Shown: piece after piece, positions 22,823-33,104 of the stretch | Layout of the letters: each line of letters opens with the position of its first letter | Position numbering within the stretch: position 1 is the first letter of the stretch | Assembly: GCA_030148645.1 (NCBI GenBank) | Contig: JASBTB010000014.1 | Span: 22,166 to 86,165 of the forward strand | Direction of reading: 5' to 3' | DNA from: Demequina sp. | GTDB taxonomy: Bacteria; Actinomycetota; Actinomycetes; Actinomycetales; Demequinaceae | DNA length: 64,000 nt | Translations under genes and position numbers: made by a program | Notes under the pieces: generated by a model | Told to the model about the DNA's origin: nothing | The model's input: only the letters and a program-made list of their open reading frames with translations | Databases searched by the model: none

Positions 22823-23170
22823 ATGCACAAGCTCGACGGCGTCGACGCAAGCCAGCTTCGCGACGACATTCCGGCGTTCCGTGCCGGAGACACGCTCAAG
22901 GTCCACGTCAAGGTCGTCGAGGGCACCCGCGCTCGCGTCCAGGTGTTCCAGGGCATCGTGATCGCCCGCCAGGGTTCGGGCGTGGGCGAGACCTTTACGG
23001 TCCGCAAGGTCTCCTTCGGCGTGGGGGTGGAGCGCATGTTCCCCCTGCACGCCCCGACCATCGACAAGATCGAGGTAGACCGGCGCGGCGACGTTCGCCG
23101 TGCCAAGCTCTACTATCTGCGCGGTTTGCGCGGTAAGGCTGCTCGCATCCGCGAGAAGCGCGAGAACTAG
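22823..23170 (+). CDS. rplS: 50S ribosomal protein L19
   Basis: [49 protein letters not shown]. Confidence 0.96.
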   Translation: MHKLDGVDASQLRDDIPAFRAGDTLKVHVKVVEGTRARVQVFQGIVIARQGSGVGETFTVRKVSFGVGVERMFPLHAPTIDKIEVDRRGDVRRAKLYYLRGLRGKAARIREKREN

Positions 23171-23232
23171 CCATTTCTCCGTCACACGTCGCGCCAGCGC
23201 AGAGGTCTGACCTCTCTGCCGGTCGCCGTGTC

Positions 23233-23871
23233 ATGGCGTGGCTGCGCGAGGTCCTTATCGTGTTGGGTAGCGCGCTCGTCTTGTCGCTGTTGCTCAAGAC
23301 CTTCGTGTTTCAGTCGTTCTGGATCCCCTCGGGGTCGATGGAAAACACCCTTGAGGTGCGGGATCGCATTCTCGTGTCGTTGTGGCGTCCCGGTCCACTC
23401 GACCTGCGTCGCGGCGACATCGTCGTCTTCAAGGACCCGGGCGGCTGGCTGAGCCCGCCGCCGCAGGTGGAACCCACCGGGCTTGCGAAGGGCTGGAGCA
23501 CCTTCGCCACGTTCGTGGGGTTGCTGCCCCAGGATGCTGGCCAGCATCTGGTGAAGCGAGTGATAGGCCTTCCCGGCGACACGGTCGCGTGCAACACTGC
23601 CGACGACGCGGTCATGGTCAATGGGGTCGAATTGGTCGAGAACTACGTCAAGCCCGGCACCTCGAGTTGCACCTACGGGTGGGAGGTCACCGTTCCGGAG
23701 GGCCGAATCTGGGTGCTGGGCGACAACCGCTCCAACTCGGCCGACTCGCGTGCTCACCTAGGCGACCCCGGTGGGGGCATGGTCCCGATCGACAACGTGG
23801 TTGGTACGGCGTTCGTGACGGCATGGCCGCTTGAGCACTGGAAGACGTTCGGCAATCCCTACCCCGGCTAG
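23233..23871 (+). CDS. lepB: Signal peptidase I
   Basis: FWIPSGSMENTL, HLVKRVIGLPGDTV, VLGDNRSNSADSR. Confidence 0.94.
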   Translation: MAWLREVLIVLGSALVLSLLLKTFVFQSFWIPSGSMENTLEVRDRILVSLWRPGPLDLRRGDIVVFKDPGGWLSPPPQVEPTGLAKGWSTFATFVGLLPQDAGQHLVKRVIGLPGDTVACNTADDAVMVNGVELVENYVKPGTSSCTYGWEVTVPEGRIWVLGDNRSNSADSRAHLGDPGGGMVPIDNVVGTAFVTAWPLEHWKTFGNPYPG

Positions 23872-23881
23872 GGTCGGGGCT

Positions 23882-24553
23882 ATGGCAGTGACTCTTATCC
23901 GCGAGTCTGCCCGGTGGGACGCGGGCGCGCGCCTCGTAGCGGGAATCGATGAGGTGGGCAGAGGTGCGCTGGCTGGCCCCGTGAGCGTGGGCGTGGCGGT
24001 ACTCACGCGGTGCACCACGTGGCCCGCCGGGCTCGCGGACTCCAAGGAACTGAGCCCCACGGCGCGCGAGGCTATCGCAACGGCGATCCCGGATTTTGGT
24101 GTGGGCCGGGCGGTGGGTCATGCGAGCCCGGCAGAGATCGACGAGCGCGGCATCGTCGCCGCTCTGCGGCTGGCGGGGATGCGGGCCCTGGCCTCCCTGG
24201 CGGACGACGGCATCGTGCCCGATGCGATTCTGCTCGACGGTCGCCATGACTGGCTGACCCCACCCGCCGCCGACCTGTTCGCGGACGATGCCGATGCCAC
24301 GGCCCTCGCGCCTGTCACCATGGTCGTCAAAGGCGACCGGCTGTGCGCGTCGATTGCGGCCGCCTCGATCGTGGCCAAGGTGGAGCGCGACGCGCTGATG
24401 CGCGAGGCCCACGTGTCACACCCCGCTTACGGCTGGGAGGGCAACAAAGGCTACGGTTCCGCTGGGCACCTGGCGGCCCTGCGGGAGATCGGCCCGAGCC
24501 CCCTGCACCGGGTGTCGTGGAAGCTGCCCGAGCGGGTGGGGGCCGACAGCTAG
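23882..24553 (+). CDS. rnhB: Ribonuclease HII
   Basis: VAGIDEVGRGALAGPV, DSKELSP, AAASIVAKVERD, YGWEGNKGYGSAGHL. Confidence 0.95.
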   Translation: MAVTLIRESARWDAGARLVAGIDEVGRGALAGPVSVGVAVLTRCTTWPAGLADSKELSPTAREAIATAIPDFGVGRAVGHASPAEIDERGIVAALRLAGMRALASLADDGIVPDAILLDGRHDWLTPPAADLFADDADATALAPVTMVVKGDRLCASIAAASIVAKVERDALMREAHVSHPAYGWEGNKGYGSAGHLAALREIGPSPLHRVSWKLPERVGADS

Positions 24554-25332
24554 GCGTCGCCATCCCATCCGAGTCGACGTGTCACGGCCCGTACGGCGGC
24601 CGGCGGCAGTCCCGTGGGTCCTACGCCAAGGTGTTCCGCGGCGATGTCGAGCAGTGTTCGCGCGGCTGTCTCCGGCGACTGCGCGACCGCCTCGGCGATC
24701 TGTGCCGCGAGTTCTGGGTAGGCCCGTTCGACGCGTCGGAATCCGTCGAGGCGGTCAAGTGCTGCTGCCTCGTGCGACGCAAGGGTGGCACGAACGGCGC
24801 GTAGCAGTGCCGCGACGGCTTCGTTGCGAATGACGTTTCCGGCACTGACGCGCTCGCCGCGGCGCCACCGTCCGACTCCATGGAGGAGTTCGAAGAGGAA
24901 GACCGCAATGTCGCGGTCGGCGTCCGCTTCGTTCGCCGCAAACCGGCAGGAAGCGATCTCTGCCATGGTCTCCACTACGCCGCCACGGTCCAAGAGAACG
25001 AGATAGTCGTCGGCGACCCAGGTGCGCAGGCTTTCGAGAGTGGCGACACCCCACTCGACGAGGTGTCCGTTGCCGTAGACGGCCTTCCCGCCCCCGTGGT
25101 GCTCAACGGTCCGCAGGACAAGATCTTCAGGGTAGGGCAGCCAGGCGAGACCGTCGCGGAATACTGCTGTCGCTTCGGGCTTGGCGATGATGGCGATGTC
25201 GTGGTCCGACTACTCATCCACTCAAGAGGAGTCGGCCGTCGATCCCATGCCCACCACGCCCACCACGTCGCGTCGTGCCGACAACGTGGCGAGCACCCCC
25301 TGAAGCCACTCGTGGTGCTGTTCGGGTGTCAT
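24550..25332 (-). pseudogene. Nucleotidyltransferase-family gene with two in-frame stop codons
   Basis: One continuous frame from ATG 25332 reads MTPEQHHEWLQGVLATLSARRDVVGVVGMGSTADSS*VDE*SDHDIAIIAKPEATAV...; stops TGA (25224-25222) and TAG (25212-25210) lie inside the GS..DHD nucleotidyltransferase motif; homologous-looking protein continues to 24550. Confidence 0.8.
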
Positions 25333-27578
25333 GTCGCCGACGTGAACAGTGGGCCGAGCCTGTCCCAAGCAGACGCACGGACGTATACGGGCACCCTGTG
25401 GCGAGGCGTGTGAGTGGTGATGGTCTGTCCGCCCTCGACCGGCTCGCCCGTCCAGGCATCACGCCAGTCGCCGCGCGGCACGTACACGTCCCAGGACTCG
25501 CCTGGCGCGAGAACGGGGGCCACGAGCACGTCGTCGCCCAGCGTCCATTCGGGCGGCGCGGACCACACGGCCTGGTCGTCGGCATGGTCGAAGAACAGCG
25601 GGCGCATGAGTGGGCGCGAGGTGTCGACAGCCTTCTTCGCCTGCTCGGCGATGTAGGTCAGCAGCCGCTCGCGAAGAGCCACGATCTCCCGCACCTCGTC
25701 AATCACGGAGGCGTCGTCGGAGAGCTCAGCAATGTTCCACGGAGTGCGATCCCGCGAGGGAGTGCGGTGGTGGTTGAACTCCGAGTGGTATTGCATGATC
25801 GGCACAAACGCGCTCGCGGCGAAGGCGCGTACGTAGAGTTCGGCGTCGGGCACGGGCCCCGAGAAACCTGCGATGTCCCAACCCCAATAGACGATGCCCG
25901 ATGCGGCGGCGTTGAGTCCCGCCCACATGGACCAGCGGAACGCGTCCCAGGTGGAGTTCTCGTCGCCTGCCCAGAACGCGCCGTGGGCCTGTGAGCCGGT
26001 GAATCCCGCACGCGAGAACGTTACCGGCGCTTTGCCGCATCGCCGCATGAGGTCGCCGTAGGCCTTCGCGTAGGCCACCGGGTTGAGGTTATTGGCCTCT
26101 GCGCCAGTGCGTCCGTCGCGATAGACCAGGTCGGAGCCCCACGCGTGTTCGCCGCCATCAGTCTTGAAGCCGTCCACGCCCATCTGCTCCACCAGGTAGC
26201 GGCGCTTCTGGGTCCACCACCGGGCCGCGTCGTCGTCAAGGAAGTTGGGCATGAGACTGAGGGGGAACCACCATCCGCGGTTGCGGTAGGGCCGCAGCGA
26301 ACCGTCCGCGTGGCGCGTCCGGATGACGCGCCCCTCCCGGATCGCAGCATCGGCGTCGTGCCGGGTTTGACCCTTGGGGTGGGGCCGCATCTTGATCAGC
26401 GGGATCTGCCACAGCAACAGGCGCGTGTCCTGCGCGTGTAGCGAGTCCACCATCCCCTTGGGGTCGGGCCACGCGCCATCGGCAGGGTAGGTGAAGTCCT
26501 CCAGGCGCAAGGGACCGCCGTCTTCGCGGGGCTGGTACTGGGCGTCGCGCCATACCGTGAAGGTGCTTTCATCGCTCCAGGCTTCGATCACAATGGAGCC
26601 GACGGGGATCCCGTGCTGCGCATGCAATGCCGCTTGACGTTCCACCTCGGCCTGGGTGTTCCACTCGTTGCCGCTAGCCCACAGGCGCAGTACCCAGTCG
26701 GGAAGCTCCTTGGGGCGTCCGGCGTGCGCCAAGAACGCGTCCAGCACCTGCGTGGGTGGGCCGCCAAAGGTGCGGACAGTCAGGGGCGTTGGTGCATCGG
26801 CGGGCGCGGCGGTTTCCGCTTCCACAGTGAGAAGGTTGGTAGCGGTCTCGCCGACGTCGAACCACACGCGCCGCGACGTGTCCACGTGAAATCCCCAGCC
26901 GGAGCCTCCCACCACGTGGGCAAACGGCATCGGCATGTAGGTGCGGCGCATCGCGCCTTGGGACTTGTACTGTTCAAACACCACAGAGTCGAGGCTCGTG
27001 CCGCGGTGATCGAGGCGGTCGAAGCGCTCGCCAAACCCGACGACGTGCTCCCCGTCGGCGAGGGGGAGCGAAAAGCGCACCGTTGCGACGTGGGTCGCGG
27101 TGCGCAGCGCCCGCACCGAACCGGAGACGACGCCGACCGGGCCCTCTATCGCGACCAGCCCATCGGGCGCGTCTTCCCACCGTGCCACCTCGGCGTGAGA
27201 GATAGTGGTGAGGCGCGTGGTCTCGCCATCGGAGGCGCTGAGTCGGTACGACAGCGACACGGTGTCGGCGGCGACGTCGACAGTGGCCTCCCAGCCGCCC
27301 GACCTTCTGGCCACTTTGGCCTGGGCGGACGCGAGGTGGCCGCCATCGACCTGGTGGCCGCGCGCCAACCTCACGACCGGCGCGCAGCGCACGTCACGCG
27401 TGGAGCGGGAGCCGTCGGCGCGAGTCTCGGTCAGATGGAGCATGACGGCGCGGACGTCGGCGGATGTGCGAGAGCCGATGCGCAGGCTCTCGCCCGCGAT
27501 CGGTAGCACGGGCCAGCGTTGGTCGGTGTCGGCGGAGTACGGATGCCCCGAACCAAGGGGGCTGTGCTGGATCATCAT
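25329..27578 (-). CDS. Glycoside hydrolase family 31 (alpha-glucosidase/xylosidase-like)
   Basis: GVDGFKTDGGEHAWGSD, FSRAGFTGSQAHGAFWAGDENSTWDAFRWSMWAGLNAAASGIVYWGWDIAGF. Confidence 0.9.
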   Translation of the reverse strand: MMIQHSPLGSGHPYSADTDQRWPVLPIAGESLRIGSRTSADVRAVMLHLTETRADGSRSTRDVRCAPVVRLARGHQVDGGHLASAQAKVARRSGGWEATVDVAADTVSLSYRLSASDGETTRLTTISHAEVARWEDAPDGLVAIEGPVGVVSGSVRALRTATHVATVRFSLPLADGEHVVGFGERFDRLDHRGTSLDSVVFEQYKSQGAMRRTYMPMPFAHVVGGSGWGFHVDTSRRVWFDVGETATNLLTVEAETAAPADAPTPLTVRTFGGPPTQVLDAFLAHAGRPKELPDWVLRLWASGNEWNTQAEVERQAALHAQHGIPVGSIVIEAWSDESTFTVWRDAQYQPREDGGPLRLEDFTYPADGAWPDPKGMVDSLHAQDTRLLLWQIPLIKMRPHPKGQTRHDADAAIREGRVIRTRHADGSLRPYRNRGWWFPLSLMPNFLDDDAARWWTQKRRYLVEQMGVDGFKTDGGEHAWGSDLVYRDGRTGAEANNLNPVAYAKAYGDLMRRCGKAPVTFSRAGFTGSQAHGAFWAGDENSTWDAFRWSMWAGLNAAASGIVYWGWDIAGFSGPVPDAELYVRAFAASAFVPIMQYHSEFNHHRTPSRDRTPWNIAELSDDASVIDEVREIVALRERLLTYIAEQAKKAVDTSRPLMRPLFFDHADDQAVWSAPPEWTLGDDVLVAPVLAPGESWDVYVPRGDWRDAWTGEPVEGGQTITTHTPRHRVPVYVRASAWDRLGPLFTSAT

Positions 27579-28681
27579 TGGTCGAGTTCCCTTCCGAGGC
27601 GGAGCACCATGGCGTGCGACCACAGCAGGGGTGTGGCAACCTCACCCCACTTGTCGATCCACTGGTGGCGGTGTTCGGGTGCCAGCAGGTGGCGGTCAAC
27701 TTGTTCGGGAAGCTCGAGGGACGCGGTGGCCGTCGACATCGCCCACGCGAGGTAATCGGCTGCGCGATCAGTGTCGCCGAGCGCGGCGCGCGCGAGGCCC
27801 GCGAAGCAGCTGAGCAGCGGCCACTGGCCGCCTCCGTAGAACGTGTCTGCGGCAAAGCGATGCATCCCGCCGTCCACGGCCAGTGCAGACTCGACCGCCT
27901 CGACGGTGGCTCGAGCGACCGGGTGGTCGGCGGGGATGAAGCCGAGCGGTGCGATGAGGGCGGTGAGCGACGCGTCGACGGCCGTAGAGCCGACCCACTT
28001 GATGAGGTGGCCGTCGACCACCCCTTCCGTGAGGACGACGCCGCGAATCGCAGCGGCGGTCGAGGCGGCGAGATGGGCGCGCGCCTGATCGAGCACGCCC
28101 ATGCGGGACGCGGCCTCAAGACCGGCGCCGACGCAACCGAGCGTCGACACGTGAATCTGTTCGTCGTGTTCCTCCCACCAGTCGAAGCAGGGGCGATCCC
28201 ATGAGGAAACCAGGTAGTCGACTGTGAGGGCGACGGCGTCCGTGTAGGGGGAAAGGTCGACGCCGTGACGCGTCGCATGGGCGTCGAGCGCCCACAGCCA
28301 GGTGCCGAACCCGTCGAGTTGGAAGTCCCACCACTCGTCGCTGGCGCCGCGGTGACCGTCGAAGGTGAAGCGGGCGGGCAACATGTCGTGGTCGGCGAGC
28401 GGTTCACCCGCGCCTGCTGCCGCCACTGCCGCGCGAATGTCGTCGCGGTACAGGCGCACCACACGCGCGCACCACGCGAAGAAGGCGTCGACGGAGGCGA
28501 CGTCGCCCGCCGCAGACATTCCGTCGGCGATGAAGGCGCCGTCGCGGAACCAACAGAATCCCTGATACGCGGGGAAGGTGGGGCTGGCCGGGTAGGCGCC
28601 CTCCGGGGTCTGGAGGGAGCGGATGAGGGCGCGGGAATGGTCGAGAAGGGCGCGATCGGGCAAGGATGCGACCGGGGTCAT
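27575..28681 (-). CDS. Glycoside hydrolase, GH15-like / six-hairpin
   Basis: GFCWFRDGAFIADGMSAAGDV, WWDFQLDGFGTWLWAL, in operon with GH31 and sugar ABC transporter. Confidence 0.75.
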   Translation of the reverse strand: MTPVASLPDRALLDHSRALIRSLQTPEGAYPASPTFPAYQGFCWFRDGAFIADGMSAAGDVASVDAFFAWCARVVRLYRDDIRAAVAAAGAGEPLADHDMLPARFTFDGHRGASDEWWDFQLDGFGTWLWALDAHATRHGVDLSPYTDAVALTVDYLVSSWDRPCFDWWEEHDEQIHVSTLGCVGAGLEAASRMGVLDQARAHLAASTAAAIRGVVLTEGVVDGHLIKWVGSTAVDASLTALIAPLGFIPADHPVARATVEAVESALAVDGGMHRFAADTFYGGGQWPLLSCFAGLARAALGDTDRAADYLAWAMSTATASLELPEQVDRHLLAPEHRHQWIDKWGEVATPLLWSHAMVLRLGRELDQ

Positions 28682-28718
28682 GAGGGTACTCGATTCTGGA
28701 CGTCGGGGTAGGCTCGCA

Positions 28719-28759
28719 GGGCCCGGTGGCGGCGAATTCTGGGCGCCGCCACCGGGCCC
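28719..28759 (-). terminator. Strong hairpin between SBP gene and downstream GH genes
   Basis: 15-bp perfect stem GGGCCCGGTGGCGGC / GCCGCCACCGGGCCC with 11-nt loop. Confidence 0.7.
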
Positions 28760-28767
28760 TCGTTGCG

Positions 28768-30039
28768 TCAGCCGAGGAGGTCGTTGATGCGTGAGGCGGC
28801 AGAGGCGATGGCGTCCTCCACCGACTTGCGACCTGCAGCTGCTTCCGTCAACTCGGCACCGACGATGTCCTGCATCTCGGCCTGGTTGTCGCCGATGACG
28901 GGTGGTAACGCAATGCCGTCGAGCGAGTCGAATACGGCCTGACGATTGTCAGGCGCGCCCTGGTCGAGGTAGGTGGCCAGCAGCGCGTCGTCTGCGATGG
29001 CTGGGAGTTCCCAACCGGTGCTCAAACGTGTGTCCACCATCACCTGAGAACTGGTGAGGTACTCGGCGAACTTCTGCGCCGCATCCGTGTTCGCCGAGTT
29101 CGCGGAGACGGCCACGGCGTTGGAGAACACGGCTGAAGCGTTGGTGGCATCGCCTGGTTCCACCGCGATGTCCCACGCGAAACTGCTGTCGGCGGCCGCG
29201 CCGAACATCCAGATGCCCGAGTGCCACATGGCAAGTTTGCCGTCGGCCCACAGGCTCGTGTCGAAGTCCGGGGTGCCGGCGCCCTGTTCGGCGGTGGGCA
29301 TCGTCGACCCCGACTTGCCCACGAGCCACTGCGCAGCGGCAATACCCTCGGGCGAGTCGAACGCCACGGAGGTGCCGTCGTCGCTGAGGAACTGGCCGCC
29401 CGCCTGCACGAGTGCCTTGTAGAACTCGTAGTAGGAAATCGGCTGGTAGTCGCCCCACACTCCTGCGTCAGTGTCGGTCAACGCTTCGGCGGCCGCCTTC
29501 TCGTCAGCCCACGTCCACTCGGACGTCGGGTAGCCGATGCCTGCAGCATCGAAGAGGTCCTTGTTGAAAAACAGGACGACCGTCGAGAACGACGTCGGCA
29601 GCGCATAGGAGACGCCGTCGGTCTGGTATGCCGCGGCAATGTCGCCGCGGTACACCGAGGTGTCGACGCCCTCTAGGGCGGCGAAGGCGCCAGCCGACTG
29701 GTATGTCGGGTAGGTGGCGTACTCGATGTCGAACACGTCGGCTGTGGTGCCAGCCGCCAGGTCGGTTTGGAGGGCGGTGAAGTAGTCGGCGTAGGGCAAC
29801 GTCGTCACCTCGACGGTGATGCCGGGGTTGTCCGCCTCGAATGCAGAGACGATGGTGGCCAGGTTGTCTTCATTGCCGCCGTTCGAGATGAAGTTCGAAT
29901 ACGTGATGGTGACCGGCTCGGCTGAGCCGGAGGTGGCGTCCCCCGGTGATGCGGTGGGCTCGGCGCTCGACGAGCACGCAGTGAGCGCCAGTGCGAGGGC
30001 GGCGGCGATGCCGACCCCGGCGATTGCTGACTTTTTCAT
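28768..30039 (-). CDS. Sugar ABC transporter substrate-binding lipoprotein
   Basis: Lipobox LALTACSSS; extracellular solute-binding family 1. Confidence 0.9.
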   Translation of the reverse strand: MKKSAIAGVGIAAALALALTACSSSAEPTASPGDATSGSAEPVTITYSNFISNGGNEDNLATIVSAFEADNPGITVEVTTLPYADYFTALQTDLAAGTTADVFDIEYATYPTYQSAGAFAALEGVDTSVYRGDIAAAYQTDGVSYALPTSFSTVVLFFNKDLFDAAGIGYPTSEWTWADEKAAAEALTDTDAGVWGDYQPISYYEFYKALVQAGGQFLSDDGTSVAFDSPEGIAAAQWLVGKSGSTMPTAEQGAGTPDFDTSLWADGKLAMWHSGIWMFGAAADSSFAWDIAVEPGDATNASAVFSNAVAVSANSANTDAAQKFAEYLTSSQVMVDTRLSTGWELPAIADDALLATYLDQGAPDNRQAVFDSLDGIALPPVIGDNQAEMQDIVGAELTEAAAGRKSVEDAIASAASRINDLLG

Positions 30040-30072
30040 GGGATTTCCTTCGTTTTCTGGGTGGTGCCCGGG

Positions 30073-30888
30073 CTACTTGATTCCCGAGCCTGCTACGCCC
30101 TGAATGATGTACTTCTGGGCGAAGATGTAGAGGGCGAGCATGGGTATGATGCTCACCACGGAGCCGGCCATCATGACGTCCCATTGGGTGGTGAATTGCC
30201 CTTGGAGGGATGCCAGGGCGAGCGGCAAAGTCTTGAGTTCGTCGGAGCGCAGGATGACGAGCGGCCATAGGAACGCATTCCAACTGCTCATGAAGGCGAA
30301 GATGCCAAAGGTGGCCGTCGCAGGGCGGACGTTGGGCATGACGATCCGCGCGAACGTGTGGACATGGCTGGCGCCGTCCAACATGGCCGCCTCGTCGAGC
30401 TCGCGTGGCACCGTCGCCATCGCCTGGCGCAGCAGGAAGACGCCAAACGCGCTCGCCATCGATGGCAGCAGCACGCCGAGGTAGGAGTTCACTAGGCCAA
30501 GTGACTTCATCTGGTCGAACAGCGGCACCAGCAGCACCTGCATCGGGATCATCATGGTCGCCAGGTACAGCGCGAACGCGGCACGCTTGCCCGGGAAATC
30601 GAAGCGACTGAACGCGTACGCAGCGAGTGCGGACGTGGTCACCTGGATAGCGGTCACAGCGATCGCGAGCCCCACCGAGTTGACCACGGAACGGCCGAAG
30701 CTGGTGGCGGAGAAGAGCGTGCGGTAGGCGTCAAGCGACGGTTCATCGGGGATGAGGTTCGGTGTCGCGGACAGGCCTGCACCAGATGTGACCGAGGTGA
30801 TGACGGTCCACAGGAAGGGGAACACCATCGCCAGAGCGCCGACCGACAGGACGGACGCCAGGATCCATGAGCGCCTCGACCTAGGCAT
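30073..30888 (-). CDS. Carbohydrate ABC transporter permease (MalG-like)
   Basis: EAA loop ELDEAAMLDGASHVHTFARIVMPNVRPA. Confidence 0.92.
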   Translation of the reverse strand: MPRSRRSWILASVLSVGALAMVFPFLWTVITSVTSGAGLSATPNLIPDEPSLDAYRTLFSATSFGRSVVNSVGLAIAVTAIQVTTSALAAYAFSRFDFPGKRAAFALYLATMMIPMQVLLVPLFDQMKSLGLVNSYLGVLLPSMASAFGVFLLRQAMATVPRELDEAAMLDGASHVHTFARIVMPNVRPATATFGIFAFMSSWNAFLWPLVILRSDELKTLPLALASLQGQFTTQWDVMMAGSVVSIIPMLALYIFAQKYIIQGVAGSGIK

Positions 30889-31852
30889 AGTTCACCCACT
30901 TCCGTTCGCCGCGGATCTGGATCAGGGTGATCATGAGGATCACGGCGAACAGCAGCATCGACAGCGCGGACGCCATCCCAGCCTGGCCATACCGGAACGT
31001 CAGGTCGTACACACGCGCGACGACGACCTCGGACGAGCCGTTCGGTCCCCCTCCCGTCATCGCGTACACCTGGTCGAAGACCTGGAAGCCGTTGATGAGC
31101 GAGATGATCACCACAAAGAAGATTTGGGGCGACAGGAGCGGCAGCGTGACGGACCGCAGGCGGCTGAACCAGCCCACTCCATCGAGTGTGGCGGCCTCTT
31201 GAACGTCCGTGGGGATGGTCTGCAGTCCTGCGAGCAGGAGCACCATCACATAGCCGAGGTCTTTCCACGCCGACGCGAGGATGATCGACGGCATCGACCA
31301 CGCGGGGTCCGTCCACCATCCGGGCCCGTCGATACCGAAGTTCGCCAAGACGGTGTTGACGATGCCGACCGAAGGGTTGAGGAGCCAACGCCAGACGATC
31401 GCTACGGCGATCCACGAGGTGACGACGGGCAGGAAGTAGACGCCGCGAAGCAGGTTGCGGCCACGGAACGCACGGTTGAGTCCGAGGGCGAGCGTCAGGC
31501 CGCCGACGAAGGTCAGTGGAAGGGTGCCAGCGACGTAGTACAGCGTCTGACCGAACACCACGAGCGTGTCCGGGTCGGCGAAAAGGTCCCGATAGTTGCT
31601 GAGGCCGGTCCACCGCATAGGGCTGATGAGGTTCCACGTGTGGAGGCTTGCCCAGGCTGCGCGGAACATCGGGACCACCACGAATGCGACCAAGGGTATG
31701 GCCGAGGGGGCAAGAAACAGGTACGCGATCGTTGCGGTCTTGGCGCGACGGGCTCGCGACGTCGGGCCAGGTCGACGCACGCGGCTCAGCGGCTTCGCCG
31801 GGTTTGGCGATACGGGGGCGGCTGCCGTGCCGACGGTGGCGCTGCGGTTCAC
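30881..31852 (-). CDS. Sugar ABC transporter permease (MalF-like)
   Basis: EAA loop DVQEAATLDGVGWFSRLRSVTLPLLSPQIFF. Confidence 0.92.
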   Translation of the reverse strand: MNRSATVGTAAAPVSPNPAKPLSRVRRPGPTSRARRAKTATIAYLFLAPSAIPLVAFVVVPMFRAAWASLHTWNLISPMRWTGLSNYRDLFADPDTLVVFGQTLYYVAGTLPLTFVGGLTLALGLNRAFRGRNLLRGVYFLPVVTSWIAVAIVWRWLLNPSVGIVNTVLANFGIDGPGWWTDPAWSMPSIILASAWKDLGYVMVLLLAGLQTIPTDVQEAATLDGVGWFSRLRSVTLPLLSPQIFFVVIISLINGFQVFDQVYAMTGGGPNGSSEVVVARVYDLTFRYGQAGMASALSMLLFAVILMITLIQIRGERKWVNYA

Positions 31853-33060
31853 GACGGGTCACTTGCGGCGGAGTCGATGAGTCGCGCGCGCACGAGCCTT
31901 CCCTGCTCGCCCGACACGCCGTCGGCGTCAAACGGGGTGGACAGCACGAGAGAGGCTGCGCCTTGGGCCCAGCGGTCGTCTTGCCAGCCCTCGACCGCGA
32001 CCTCGATGCCCCTTTTGCGGGACATGACGGACGCCCGCAGGGCAGGCTCGAAGCCCATGGACCAGTGCGTCCACGACTCGGCTCCCTCGCCGAGGATGAC
32101 GATCAGTTCGGGATCGAGAGTATTGACGACGCCAGCGATGGCGCGTCCCAAGAGGTGTCCCGCCTCCGCGAAGATGCGCTGCGCGGCCTCGTTTGCGCCG
32201 CTGGCGACCGTGGCGAGGGCGGTGATGCCCGCGTCGGCGCCGATGACGCCTTCGCGGCGAGCCGTCTCGATGAGCGCCGACTGGCCGATGAGCGACTCAA
32301 GGCATCCGAGCGCGCCGCACTGGCAGCGCGGCCCGTTCTCCGCCACGGGGATGTGCCCGATCTCGCCGGCATTTCCCGAGTGGCCGCGTACCACGGCGCC
32401 GCCAGCCACGATGCCTGCGCCGATGCCGGTTCCGATCGTGACCACCAGGAAGTTGTCGTGACCGCGCCCTGTTCCAAACAGCGACTCCGCGAGAGCCAGA
32501 GCGTTGACGTTGTTGTCGATGAGCACGGGCAGGCCGGTCGCTTTGCGCAGGGCAAGACCCAAGGGTAGTTGGCTCCAGCCGAGTTGGGTTGAGTCGACCA
32601 CTCCCGCACTTTGCTCGAGGACGTTGCCGGGCAGTCCTACGCCGACTCCCAGGAGGTTCGTGTGAGTGGAGTTGGCGCAGAAGTCGCTCACGGTGTCGGT
32701 CAGTCGCGCGAGCGCCATGGTGTGTCCCGCATCGAATGGTTCCGTCGCGGTGCGGGTCACGACCCCGCCGAGGCCCACTTCGACGAGCGTGAGGTGATCC
32801 GGTGCGACCTTGACGCCGATGGCGCCGAAACTGCCAGCCGTTAGACCGAGTAACTGGGCTGGGCGCCCGCCACGGGACGGGCTGTGCTCGAGTTCCGTGA
32901 GTAGGCCGTCGCCAAGAAGGTCCCTGGTCAACTTGGTGATGAGGGCGGGGGACAGTCCGAGACTGCGAGCCAGGTCGGCGCGCGAGGAGGCGCCATGCGC
33001 GCCGATATGCGCGAGGATGGCTGCCCGATTGGTGTCGGTGCGGACCGAAGAAATCGCCAC
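31849..33060 (-). CDS. ROK family transcriptional regulator
   Basis: N-terminal wHTH (NRAAILAHIGAHGASSRADLARSLGLSPALITKLTRDL) plus ROK domain (CQCGALGCLES). Confidence 0.92.
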   Translation of the reverse strand: MAISSVRTDTNRAAILAHIGAHGASSRADLARSLGLSPALITKLTRDLLGDGLLTELEHSPSRGGRPAQLLGLTAGSFGAIGVKVAPDHLTLVEVGLGGVVTRTATEPFDAGHTMALARLTDTVSDFCANSTHTNLLGVGVGLPGNVLEQSAGVVDSTQLGWSQLPLGLALRKATGLPVLIDNNVNALALAESLFGTGRGHDNFLVVTIGTGIGAGIVAGGAVVRGHSGNAGEIGHIPVAENGPRCQCGALGCLESLIGQSALIETARREGVIGADAGITALATVASGANEAAQRIFAEAGHLLGRAIAGVVNTLDPELIVILGEGAESWTHWSMGFEPALRASVMSRKRGIEVAVEGWQDDRWAQGAASLVLSTPFDADGVSGEQGRLVRARLIDSAASDPS

Positions 33061-33078
33061 AGTCGAACTCCTTTATTT

Positions 33079-33104
33079 ACAACTAAAGAAAAACTACAAC
33101 TAAG
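33079..33104 (-). promoter_or_regulatory. Candidate ROK operator upstream of the ROK-ABC-GH operon
   Basis: Two direct copies of TACAACTAA (33079-33087, 33096-33104) in an AT-rich island next to the ROK start. Confidence 0.5.
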
